The notes beneath the pieces were generated by a model. The model had not been told where the DNA came from. It made no database searches and saw nothing but the letters and a program-made list of their open reading frames with translations. The position numbers were made by a program, and so were the translations under genes. From contig UQQQ01000013.1 in NCBI GenBank assembly GCA_900543165.1, forward strand, positions 1 through 39,667: a stretch of 39,667 bases of DNA, in the 5' to 3' direction. Shown piece by piece: positions 7,657 through 14,526 of this stretch. Source of the stretch: an uncultured Dialister sp. GTDB taxonomy: Bacteria > Bacillota > Negativicutes > Veillonellales > Dialisteraceae. Each line of letters begins with the position of its first letter. The stretch's first letter is position 1.

Positions 7657-8007
7657 CTATTCGTCCACTTCTTTGATGCAGGCGACGGTCATATCATATT
7701 TTTCTTTCAGCTGCGGGAAGAGGTTGTCTACGCCGTCCATGGTACCGGCGCGGAGGATCTCCGTGATCTCGATCGCCAGCGGCGAGAGCTGACTGAAGCC
7801 GAGGTTCTGCGTGATGCCCTTCAGCGTGTGTGCGGCGCGGAAGGCTTCATCCACGTTTTCCTCAGCGAGGTTCTTTTCGAGCAGCGCGAAGGTGGGGTCG
7901 TCTAAGAATTTCAGTGCAAAACGCTTGATAAAGGCGTCGCTTGGGAGACGGCTCTTTACTTCGGCGTAGTCAGCGCCCATTTTGTTGTAGCATGCTTCGA
8001 TATTCAT
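7657..8007 (-). CDS. HPt (histidine phosphotransfer) domain protein
   Basis: A 116-residue single-domain protein. The four-helix HPt fold is suggested by its length and by the phospho-acceptor motif AAHTLKGITQNLG, with His60 as the expected phosphorylated residue. The start is ATG 8007 with AAGGAG seven bases upstream; an upstream in-frame ATG has no site. It lies 87 bases after the broken GGDEF-REC-HD-GYP gene on the same strand and was probably its partner in a phosphorelay. With that regulator broken, the target of this protein is now unclear. No histidine kinase lies in the window. The reading frame is intact. Confidence 0.85.
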   Translation of the reverse strand: MNIEACYNKMGADYAEVKSRLPSDAFIKRFALKFLDDPTFALLEKNLAEENVDEAFRAAHTLKGITQNLGFSQLSPLAIEITEILRAGTMDGVDNLFPQLKEKYDMTVACIKEVDE

Positions 8008-8094
8008 AGGAAACTCCTTACATGGTTTAGCATTCAATGGATTTGTGGAGTGGCGCGCCACGGAAAGGATGAGAGGGGAGGAGCAGATCACCGG

Positions 8095-8865
8095 TCACAG
8101 ATTCCGGATGATCCCGTCGGTGATCTTCTGATGGATGGCAAGGCCGGTGCTGTTTTTCTGCAGTTCTTCCTTCAGGCTGTCTTTGATGTCCAGCAGACAG
8201 TCCAGGAGGAGCGGGTTGAAGAGGCCGCATTCCCCGTCGAGAATCATCCGGATGGCTTTTTCGTGAGCGAAAGCGTCCTTGTAGACGCGCTTGCTTGTCA
8301 AGGCATCGTAGACGTCAGCGAGGAATACGATCTGCGCAGAGATCGGGATGGCATCGCCCTTGAGGCCGTCGGGGTATCCGCGACCGTCCCAGCGCTCGTG
8401 ATGCCAGCGGCAGATGGCGTAAGTCACCTTGACAAGGGGCTCTTCCCGAAAGGCTTCCAGATGTTCGACCATTTTCGCGCCGATCAGGGTGTGCGTTTTC
8501 ATGATCTCGAATTCTTCCTTGGTCAGCTTGCCGGGCTTGTTCAGGATCTTCTCATCGATGCCGATCTTGCCGATGTCATGGAGAGCGGCGGCATTCGTGA
8601 TGAGGGCTTCATCCTGCCAGGTGAGATGGTAGCGGCTGGTCCGCTGCATGACACGCGATAAGAGAAGCTCGGTGATGCGGCTGACATTCAGGATGTGCTT
8701 GCGGATTTCCCCGTTTTTGAGACCGACGACTTCAGAAAGGATGCTGATGATGATGTGGTTATTTCGTCCTTTTTCCTGGATCTGGCTTGATACCAGGCTC
8801 AAAAGACGGCGCTGCTTGGCATACAGCTTTGTGATATTGTCCGAGCGCTGGCGGACGACGTTCAT
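8095..8865 (-). pseudogene. HD-GYP fragment (3' part of the broken signalling gene)
   Basis: This open stretch of 256 codons carries a complete HD-GYP phosphodiesterase domain with HDIGK, HTLIGA and HHERWDGRGYP. Its ATG is internal to the former gene: the residues before it, ASDYITRLFN, join perfectly to the receiver domain if one base is restored. There is no convincing ribosome site before it, so I treat it as a remnant that may or may not be translated. Confidence 0.7.
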
Positions 8866-10053
8866 ATTAAAGAGGCGGGTGATATAATCGGACGCCCCAT
8901 GTCATAGGCTTTTTGAATGAAGGCAGGGGAGTCTTCGGCGGAGATCATCATGACGGGGATGTCATCGAGCCAGCGTTCCTTCTGCATGACGGCGAGTACA
9001 TCGAAGCCACCGAGCTTCGGCATGACGACGTCGAGAAGTACGAGGGAGATCTTCGTTCCGAGCTCATAGAGGAGAGCGAGCCCCTTTTCACCGTCGGCGG
9101 CTTCGAGGACCTCATAACGATCGCGCAGCATTTCTTTCAGGAGATCCCGGTTCAGCTCCGAATCATCGACGATCAGTACCTTCGGCTTCGCGGTGGGGGC
9201 ATCGAGCAGCGCCTTTTCATATTCCACCTCTTCGTCCATGGCCACGGTATTTTTATAGGACTTGGCATAGTACATGAGTTTGTCCGCACGGGAGACGACA
9301 TCTTCGATGCTGCCATTGTAGAGCATAGCGCCGCCGATGCTGGCAGAGATCTAAAGTCCGGGGAATTCGGGGAAGTCTGCCTCATGGATGTGCTCTTGAA
9401 TGGTACGGAGCTTCTCTGCGAAGATGGAGGAGGAGAAATTCATCTCCGCCATAGCGGATCAGCTTGTCTGTGTGGCGGATGCCTTTCTTCGTGATCTGTA
9501 CCAGCGCCTTCAGGGCGGCATCGCCTGCGCTGTGGCCGAAGGTGTCGTTGTAGAGCTTCAGGTCATCGAGGTCGATCAGAGCGATACCGGCAACGCCGGA
9601 GAAGCTCTTCATTTTGTCTTCCCAGAAACGGCGGTTGTACGCGCCGGTCAGGGCATCGATGTAGAGCTGCTGGCTGAAGGACATCAGCTGGTCATAGCCT
9701 TCCGCAAGGAAGAGGTCCGTATTATCGATGTGTTTCAGCATTTCCAAAATGTAGGGCACTCCTTCGATCGTGAGCGGTCTCGCAAAGATCTGGTACATTT
9801 TGCCGTCGATGACCTTGAAGTGGAGATGCATGCCCTTATCGGTAAAGGTGCTCTGATGGGTCTGCGGGGCGCAGAATTCACAAGCGCTTCGGCGGCTGTC
9901 ATCATCACCTGCGGAAAGTCCGGAACCATCCGCTGTATCCCGGTCTTCGGGATGCGCAGCCTTGACAAGACGTACTATGGAAAAAACCTTCCGCAGACAC
10001 TGTATGTCCTTCTGCACGCTTTCCATGGTCGATGATTCTTCTTTGGAACTCAT
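8095..10053 (-). pseudogene. Broken GGDEF - response-regulator - HD-GYP signalling gene
   Basis: Three frames make up one former gene of about 650 codons. The first frame (10053-9382) holds an N-terminal domain with a CEFC motif and most of a GGDEF domain (DALTGAYNRRFW, RYGGDEF at 9436-9456). The rest of the GGDEF domain continues in another frame (FAEKLRTIQEH...SASIGGAMLYNG, then RADKLMYYAK), but an amber codon interrupts it at 9351-9353. A receiver domain follows (VLIVDDSELNRDLL, LVLLDVVMPKLGG). A further shift at a C-run (8895-8898) breaks the join to the HD-GYP domain (HDIGKIGI, HHERWDGRGYPDGLKG), whose frame ends at 8095. The first lesion also seems to remove about 25-30 bases after GGDEF. 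The original start ATG 10053 has a GAGGAG site. It would have made and degraded cyclic-di-GMP. Confidence 0.88.
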
Positions 10054-10418
10054 GTCGTACTCCTCTTCTGTGTTTTCCGTACTGCTTTTCGCGCTAGTTT
10101 ATTATCTTTCATTGTACTATATATTTATTCCCCTGTAAAAGAAACTTTGCAGGGGTGGCGGGAAATACTGCGTAGGCGCAGAGATGGATGCAAGAGTGAG
10201 AGCGGATAACGATCGGATCCGTTCTTTCGAAGCCCTGCTCTGCCTGCCGGTCACGCTAAAACGCACAGCCATACGGCTGTGCGTTTTTCCTGGGCCTCTT
10301 TTCATGGGGCTTGAGAGATAGGTGTCATCGAGTGACGCAGATCGGGGGCTTGTGGTGGGATCTCCGCTCCGTCTTGACCCATTGCGCATGGGCTCTCCTA
10401 TGCTTTCTTGACATCGCC
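10054..10418. other. Gap between the broken signalling gene and a small exported protein gene
   Basis: Besides the terminator at 10258-10288 I see only an AT-rich stretch (about 10095-10140), likely holding the old promoter of the signalling gene. The 14-mer AACGATCGGATCCG (near 10208) also occurs near 16294. The open frame on the plus strand here lies opposite the exported-protein gene and lacks a ribosome site. Confidence 0.5.
10258..10288. terminator. Bidirectional terminator
   Basis: AAAACGCACAGCC, loop ATAC, then GGCTGTGCGTTTTT. This strong 9-bp GC-rich stem with T-runs on both strands ends the minus-strand transcript of the 90-residue protein. Confidence 0.88.
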
Positions 10419-10691
10419 TCAGAGCCGATGCCACTCTACGTCATCCTCATCGGTATGACGTCTCTTTTCGGGATGGGCTTTTTCCTGATCCTGCTTCAGC
10501 TGGTCAGGATGAAGTTCGTAATACTTCTTCTCCCAGTCTTTCAGCTCGCGCTGTGCGGGCTTCTTAGCCTCCGTCTGCTCGGCATTCTGCGGCGCAGGAT
10601 CCTTGGCGCTTGCCGTGTCAGCGAGGAGGGCAGTGCCCGCGAGGGCAAGACCTAAGAGGGAAGCGGTGAGGAGTACATTCAGCTTTTTCAT
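10419..10691 (-). CDS. Small exported protein, highly charged, unknown function
   Basis: A 90-residue protein with a clear signal peptide: MKKLNV, a hydrophobic core, and a likely cleavage after TASA (residues 26-29). The mature part of about 60 residues is hydrophilic, rich in Lys, Glu and Asp, and predicted helical, without Cys. The start ATG 10691 follows a GGA-type site in AAAGGATGAATCATC. The terminator at 10258-10288 closes the unit. I do not recognise the family. A plus-strand open frame covers the same DNA but has no ribosome site. Confidence 0.7.
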   Translation of the reverse strand: MKKLNVLLTASLLGLALAGTALLADTASAKDPAPQNAEQTEAKKPAQRELKDWEKKYYELHPDQLKQDQEKAHPEKRRHTDEDDVEWHRL

Positions 10692-10785
10692 GATGATTCA
10701 TCCTTTCTTTTAGGGCGGCGAGGGTCGCATAAAAAATCTGTTGTACTCAGTATATATAAAAACGCAGGGAAAGGGAAGGGGAGAA

Positions 10786-10886
10786 AAATGAGGAATGAGG
10801 AGTGGTGGTGCGGCGCATCAAAATATGGAAGCGCCGCGGAGTGTAAATAATGGCGATGCCCGAACGTGGTATTTAGTCACTAGTCA
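10786..10886 (-). repeat. Composite intergenic repeat, partial (heptamers, core, array)
   Basis: GAATGAG/GAGTGG heptamers, the two-hairpin core with GCGGCGC...GCGCCGC and GCGATGCCC, then GTCACTA repeats. The array includes the stop codon of the 101-residue protein. Confidence 0.8.
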
Positions 10887-11189
10887 CTGATTTTCCTCAG
10901 CCGGCGGGTCTGCTTTGCCGTGCGCACTCTGGTGATGGTCTTTGTCTTCCATTTTTGGATGGGACGGATTCATCATGGGCGCGCGCTGTTCTTCTTTTCT
11001 GGGACGGGCAGCGGGCGGGGGTATTTTGCCCAGCTTTTCTTTTTTATCCCGGCCAAAGGTCTCCATGATCTTCGGGCGGTTCACCTGTGCCCAGTTTCTG
11101 TACGCCGGGGCGTCATTGACGAGGAAGGAGGCAGCGGCGCTCATCATGGAGATGATCGCGAGTGCAATGCAGACGACGATCTTTTTCAT
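10884..11189 (-). CDS. Small membrane-anchored or exported protein, unknown
   Basis: 101 residues. A hydrophobic N-terminal segment (about 4-23) acts as a signal anchor or signal peptide. The rest is hydrophilic, rich in Pro, Lys and His (IPPPAARPRK, DKDHHQSAHGK). Its ATG overlaps the stop of the DUF1700 gene by four bases, so it belongs to the padR-DUF1700 operon. The stop TGA is the first triplet of a TGACTAG repeat, so part of the original C-terminus may have changed. I do not recognise the family; it could be an accessory to the DUF1700 membrane protein. Confidence 0.7.
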   Translation of the reverse strand: MKKIVVCIALAIISMMSAAASFLVNDAPAYRNWAQVNRPKIMETFGRDKKEKLGKIPPPAARPRKEEQRAPMMNPSHPKMEDKDHHQSAHGKADPPAEENQ

Positions 11190-11794
11190 TTTTCTTCACC
11201 GCCCTTCTCTTCCTTGGAAAAGGAGCTCTGCAGGGCCCTGCTGCCTTCGCGGCCGATGAGGAAGACGGCGAGCGCGGAGGAGACTCCTGCGACGCCGATG
11301 GAGAGCTTCGTCATGAGGTGAAGGCCGGGCAGAGGCATGACGCCGGGCAGCGGAGCAAACTCGATGGAGATGAGAGCGAGGACCAGCAGGGTTGCGCAGA
11401 TAAGAATGATAGCGAGGAGAAGGCTGGCGCCGTAGAGCAGGCGCGAGGTGAGATGCGCCGCCCTTTCGGCAGCCGCAGGCAGCTTCGGACTGACCTCGTC
11501 CCAGGCTTTTCCCGCTTTGCGGGCCGCTGCGGTCGCGGCTTCCTTCGCCGCTTCCTTCGCGTCATCGGTGAAGCGCACGCTTTTGGATTTTTCATCGACG
11601 ACGCCCTCAGAAGCGTAGGACTCATAGATGTCCTTCGGACTTCCGAGCTCCTTTGCGATGGCCTCTTCGGTGAGTCCGCGCTTTTTGCCTTCTTCAAAGT
11701 GGGCTTCGTAATCAGCGAGGATCTCTTCCACCTCGCTCTTCTTTGCATTTCTGAAATAGTAGTGGAGAAGGTCTAAAAATTCTGTTTTATTCAT
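11186..11794 (-). CDS. DUF1700 (HAAS-domain) membrane protein
   Basis: 202 residues. The N-terminal HAAS/DUF1700 domain (1-65) carries LLHYYFRNAKKSEVEEILADYEAHFEEGKKRG and the typical ELGSPKDIYESY. An Ala- and Lys-rich linker (about 75-110) follows, then two membrane helices at about 118-142 and 160-178. By family knowledge these proteins are encoded directly behind PadR repressors and are thought to act with them at the membrane; the exact role is unknown. The start overlaps the padR stop by four bases (11791-11794), and its stop overlaps the next gene by four bases. Confidence 0.88.
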   Translation of the reverse strand: MNKTEFLDLLHYYFRNAKKSEVEEILADYEAHFEEGKKRGLTEEAIAKELGSPKDIYESYASEGVVDEKSKSVRFTDDAKEAAKEAATAAARKAGKAWDEVSPKLPAAAERAAHLTSRLLYGASLLLAIILICATLLVLALISIEFAPLPGVMPLPGLHLMTKLSIGVAGVSSALAVFLIGREGSRALQSSFSKEEKGGEEK

Positions 11795-12114
11795 TGAGGC
11801 TCGCCTCCTTCTTGCATGAGCTTCTGTACTGCTTTGTTAAATTCCTGCCATTCTTTGACAGACTCTTTGAATTCTGTGCGCCCGCTGTCCGTGATGCGGT
11901 AGTACTTTCTGGGCGGACCATTGTGTGACTCGGCGAGATAGGTATCGACGAGCCCATCCTTCTTGAAGCGGTTGAGGAGCGGGTAAATGGTGCCTTCTGA
12001 CATTTCAATGTATTTGGAAATCTCTGTCACCAGCTCGTAACCGTAGAAGTCTTTCCGGCGGAGCATGGAGAGCACGACGATCTCCATCACTCCCTTCTTG
12101 AGTTGGACGTTCAT
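11791..12114 (-). CDS. PadR-family transcriptional repressor
   Basis: 107 residues, a minimal PadR protein. It has a winged helix with LKKGVMEIVVLSMLRRKDFYGYEL, then YIEMSEGTIYPLLNRFKKDGLV (recognition region), and the wing PPRKYYRITDSGR. The C-terminal helix for dimerisation is short. The start ATG 12114 has AAAGGAG five bases upstream. It heads the operon padR-DUF1700-small protein and most likely represses its own promoter (12349-12377), which overlaps repeated AAGGTACTT elements. A MITE lies in the leader between promoter and gene. Confidence 0.92.
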   Translation of the reverse strand: MNVQLKKGVMEIVVLSMLRRKDFYGYELVTEISKYIEMSEGTIYPLLNRFKKDGLVDTYLAESHNGPPRKYYRITDSGRTEFKESVKEWQEFNKAVQKLMQEGGEPQ

Positions 12115-12130
12115 GATCGCTCCTTTCTTT

Positions 12131-12293
12131 AGGGAAACGCTGATTCAATCGCAGGGTCAGCTTTTACAAGAATTTTTATACATAGCTTCGTCATACCCCT
12201 CCTTAAATAGCTCGCTATTCGCGTCAGGTTATTCCTTGTTATGCCTAAAAATTCAAGAGTAAAATCTGACAACGATTTAATCAGTGTTTCCCT
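12131..12293 (+). mobile_element. MITE-like palindromic element, full copy A (163 bp)
   Basis: It starts AGGGAAACGCTGATT and ends AATCAGTGTTTCCCT, and its interior is a near-perfect long palindrome containing AATTTTTATACATAGCTTCG and GCGAATAGCGAGC-type sequence on one strand or the other. There is no coding capacity. TA flanks both ends (TTTA|GGG and CCC|TAG), as expected for IS630/Tc1-mariner-type insertion. It lies between the padR promoter and the padR ribosome site. A short GGGGAAATGCTGAT remnant follows at about 12303. Confidence 0.85.
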
Positions 12294-12348
12294 AGAAATC
12301 CCGGGGAAATGCTGATCGCATAGGCAACCTTGGTTTTCATCTGCTAAT

Positions 12349-12377
12349 ACTATATCACAAGGTACTTTGTAATGCAA
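12349..12377 (-). promoter_or_regulatory. padR operon promoter with probable PadR operator
   Basis: On the minus strand: TTGCAT (12377-12372), a 17-base spacer, and TATAGT (12354-12349). The plus strand shows CAAGGTACT twice (12358-12366 and 12375-12383), so the -35 and the spacer carry a direct repeat, as seen for autoregulated PadR genes. Transcription would start near 12342 and run through the MITE. Confidence 0.72.
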
Positions 12378-12401
12378 GGTACTAAACGATAAAAGAGTCG
12401 A

Positions 12402-12530
12402 AGGGTGGTCTGTGGGGCGTACCGTCCCTTGATTGTGAATGAAAGTTCTACGTTCTAGTTAGGAGTGAGGAGTGAGGAGTGAAGGTACGGCGCATAAAAT
12501 TAGGAAGCGGCGTTGAGTTTTATAGGAATG
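12402..12530 (-). repeat. Composite intergenic repeat, partial
   Basis: A GGGTGGTCTGTGGGGCG block, then GAGTGAG heptamers (about 12460-12482) and a degenerate core (CGGCGCATAAAATTAGGAAGC) ending in GAGTTTTATAGG. It lies directly upstream of the padR promoter. Confidence 0.7.
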
Positions 12531-12664
12531 ATGAACAGGCTGTTTTATGTAATGAGGGGGATTGGGGCGCTATATGAATGGTGCGCCCCTTCCGCCACTT
12601 CTCACTAAGTCCAGAGATTGACAAATCGCAATACGAAATCCTCATTCGTTCAAAAAATTTCCAT

Positions 12665-12693
12665 TTGACAAACCTGCGTGTATCCGTTATACT
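12665..12693 (+). promoter_or_regulatory. Promoter of the isoleucine T-box leader
   Basis: TTGACA (12665-12670), a 17-base spacer, and TATACT (12688-12693): close to a consensus sigma-70 promoter. Transcription would begin near 12700, just before stem I. Confidence 0.85.
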
Positions 12694-12714
12694 TGCAATC
12701 AAGTTCAAACAAGC

Positions 12715-12930
12715 ACATGCTGTGAACGAGAGGAAATCGGAAATTCGGAGCCTCAGAGAGCCGGTGGATGGTGAAAACCGGTGCGACGTATCCGTGATCT
12801 ATCACTCGTGAGCTTCCCAGCCGAAGGTAGTAGGCTAGGACGGATGTCCCCGTTACGGAATAGCCATTAAAGTATAATGCAGGGTGGTACCGCGATCTCG
12901 CCCCTGTCCCAGAGTGGACAGGGGCTTTTT
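12715..12930 (+). promoter_or_regulatory. T-box riboswitch, isoleucine specifier, first terminator module
   Basis: Stem I runs from about 12718 to 12815 with AGAGAGCCGGTGGATGGTGAAAACCGG-type distal elements (12756-12783). The specifier is read as ATC (12801-12803) because it stands six bases before the GAG of CGTGAGC, the same spacing as in the leu leader at 36414. The antiterminator T-box AGGGTGGTACCGCG is at 12881-12894. The terminator CCCCTGTCC/GGACAGGGG with TTTTT is at 12901-12930. Uncharged tRNA(Ile) should stabilise the antiterminator and allow readthrough toward the branched-chain amino acid binding protein gene. Confidence 0.88.
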
Positions 12931-12934
12931 GATT

Positions 12935-13017
12935 TCCGGTACGCCCCTTGGCAGAGTATAAATGCAAGGTGGTACCACGCAAAAGCGTCCTTGCCCTTTC
13001 GGGGCAGGGACTTTTTT
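12935..13017 (+). promoter_or_regulatory. Second T-box antiterminator/terminator module without stem I
   Basis: AGGTGGTACCACGC (12967-12980) repeats the T-box sequence with one change (CCACGC). It is followed by the terminator GTCCTTGCCC/GGGGCAGGGAC and TTTTTT (12987-13017). Only about 35 bases separate it from the first terminator, too short for a stem I. It may use the same upstream tRNA-binding stem or act with partial independence. Confidence 0.75.
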
Positions 13018-13108
13018 CTTGGATCATCTGCGGATGGTGAGTGATAAGCCGGAGTGGTACCGCGCCAAAGCGCCTCCGATGAGAGTATTCTCATCGGAGG
13101 CTTTTTTT
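13018..13108 (+). promoter_or_regulatory. Third T-box antiterminator/terminator module without stem I
   Basis: GAGTGGTACCGCG (13052-13064) precedes a strong terminator, a 13-bp stem GCCTCCGATGAGA/TCTCATCGGAGGC followed by seven T (13072-13108). The short stretch before it (GCGGATGGTGAGTG...AAGCCGG, 13030-13052) resembles a fragment of a stem I distal arm, which suggests decay of a once complete T-box. Confidence 0.72.
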
Positions 13109-13243
13109 ATCAGGAATGAGGAATGGGCGTGCGGCGCCCAAAAGCGCCGCAGGTCTTGTCAATTTGCTCGTATCGCAAACCTCAAACCTTTCACTTTGGA
13201 TTTTCCAAGCAACACGATCAAGAACGATTTGCTATTGACAACT
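13109..13243 (+). repeat. Core fragment of the composite repeat and leader end
   Basis: GAATGAG heptamers and a CGGCGCCCAAAAGCGCCGC hairpin (about 13112-13150) form a shortened core. The remaining bases up to the ribosome site show no further structure I can name; TTGACA at about 13235 has no matching -10. Confidence 0.6.
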
Positions 13244-13258
13244 AAAGGAGAACTAAAA

Positions 13259-14419
13259 ATGGAAATGAAAAAAATGATGAAAAGAGCAGGGCTTGGACTG
13301 ATGCTGGCAGCTGCGATGGCAGGCCTGGCAGGATGCGGCGGCAATGGCAATAAGGAAAGCGCTTCGAAGCCGGCAGCAGGCGCGAAGGTCGCAAAGGTGG
13401 GCTTCCTGAATGGCGTGTCGGGCGGTGTCGCTTCGTATGGTCTTGCGGAGAAGGAAGGCTTTGATCTGGCGGTCGAGGAAGTGAATAAGGAAGGCAAGAT
13501 CCACTTCGATGTCGAAATGGCGGATACGAAGGGCAATGTGCAGCAGTGCGTGAGTGCGGCGCAGAAGATGATCGCTGCCAAGAAGGTGCTGGTCGTCGGC
13601 CCCTTGATCTCCGGTGAATACAAAGCGGTCGGCCCGCTCTTCCAGAAGGCACAGATCCCGCTCCTCGGCGCAGCGACCACCGCAGAAGGCCTCATCGAGA
13701 TCGGCGACTACATGTTCAGAAACTGCGTGCCGGAGTCGAAGAATATCCCGCAGACCGTGCAGAAAACGCACAAGCTCCTCGGCTATAAGAATGTGGCTGT
13801 CCTCTACTCGAACAACAACGAGCATCAGGTATCTGCCTACAAGACCTTTGTGAAGGCGCTCGAAGCGGAGGGCGTGAACATCGTCGCGACGGAAACCTTC
13901 GCGGATAAGGATACGGACTTCTCCGCACAGCTGACGAAGATCCACAATGTGAATCCAGATGCGGTTGTCGTTGCCGGTTACTATCAGGAAGGCGGACTCA
14001 TCCTGAAGAAGATGAGAGAAATGGGAATGAATCAGCCTGTCCTCGGGGATAACGGCTTCGTTTCGCCCGAGCTCCTCAAGATCGCAGGAGCGGCCGCTGA
14101 CAATGTGTATGTCTCCTCTATGTGGTCGGCTGACCGCGACAGCCAGGCGACCAAAGACTTCGTGAAGAACTTCAAGGCGAAGTACAATCACGATCCGGAC
14201 AACTTCGCAGCATGTGCGTATGTCTCTGTGAAGCTCGCAGCGAAAGCGATGGAAGACGCAGGCACCACGACGGATTCGAAGAAAGTCAGAGAGGCCCTCG
14301 CGAATGTGAAGAATTTCGAGTCCGCTGTCGGTCCGATGACCTTCAATAATTCCGGGGATCCGGATGTCGACCTCGTCCTCCTCAAGGTCGAAGGCGGAAA
14401 GTATGTGACGCTGAACTAG
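13259..14419 (+). CDS. Branched-chain amino acid ABC transporter substrate-binding lipoprotein (LivJ-like)
   Basis: 386 residues. The N-terminus has the lipoprotein signal AGLAGC with Cys26 as the lipidated residue, then a Ser/Lys-rich linker. The mature part is a type I periplasmic binding protein (Peripla_BP_6): KVGFLNGVSGGVASYGLAEKEGFDLAVEEVN at the start and VLVVGPLISGEYKAV in the first lobe. The start ATG 13259 has AAAGGAG eight bases upstream. Expression is governed by the isoleucine T-box, which fits a role in capturing branched-chain amino acids when tRNA(Ile) is uncharged. No livHMGF genes follow; a terminator comes directly after, so the membrane parts are elsewhere. The stop TAG is the first triplet of a TAGTGGCTGG heptamer array. 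Confidence 0.9.
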   Translation: MEMKKMMKRAGLGLMLAAAMAGLAGCGGNGNKESASKPAAGAKVAKVGFLNGVSGGVASYGLAEKEGFDLAVEEVNKEGKIHFDVEMADTKGNVQQCVSAAQKMIAAKKVLVVGPLISGEYKAVGPLFQKAQIPLLGAATTAEGLIEIGDYMFRNCVPESKNIPQTVQKTHKLLGYKNVAVLYSNNNEHQVSAYKTFVKALEAEGVNIVATETFADKDTDFSAQLTKIHNVNPDAVVVAGYYQEGGLILKKMREMGMNQPVLGDNGFVSPELLKIAGAAADNVYVSSMWSADRDSQATKDFVKNFKAKYNHDPDNFAACAYVSVKLAAKAMEDAGTTTDSKKVREALANVKNFESAVGPMTFNNSGDPDVDLVLLKVEGGKYVTLN

Positions 14420-14462
14420 TGGCTGGTGACTAGTGGCTGGTGACTAGTGACTGGTGACTAGG
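14417..14462 (+). repeat. Heptamer array at the stop codon of the binding-protein gene
   Basis: TAGTGGC, TGGTGAC and TAGTGAC units in 7-bp steps from the stop codon itself (14417-14419) to about 14462, then directly the terminator. Confidence 0.8.
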
Positions 14463-14474
14463 AAAATGGCAAAC

Positions 14475-14506
14475 AAAAAACGCAGCTTGATATGGCTGCG
14501 TTTTTT
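14475..14506. terminator. Bidirectional terminator
   Basis: AAAAAACGCAGC, loop, then GCTGCGTTTTTT. It ends the LivJ-like gene on the plus strand and the TonB-domain gene on the minus strand. Confidence 0.88.
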
Positions 14507-14526
14507 ACTTGCCAATCATCCATCAT

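Noticed and set aside
8862..9326. Separate response-regulator gene
   Set aside because: Its apparent N-terminus (MLYNGSIEDVVSRADKLMYYAK) is the end of a GGDEF domain, and it lacks a ribosome site, so it is a fragment of the broken gene.
10311..10655. Possible plus-strand gene of 114 codons
   Set aside because: It overlaps the exported 90-residue protein, which has a proper signal peptide and ribosome site. The plus frame is Leu-rich only because it is antisense to Lys/Glu/Gln codons.
12935..13108. Two further complete T-box riboswitches
   Set aside because: Only about 35 bases precede each T-box sequence, too few for a stem I with a specifier loop. I list them as terminator modules only.
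14417..14462. CRISPR-like repeats
   Set aside because: Units are 7 bp, contiguous and without unique spacers; no cas genes are present. The same holds for all other heptamer arrays.
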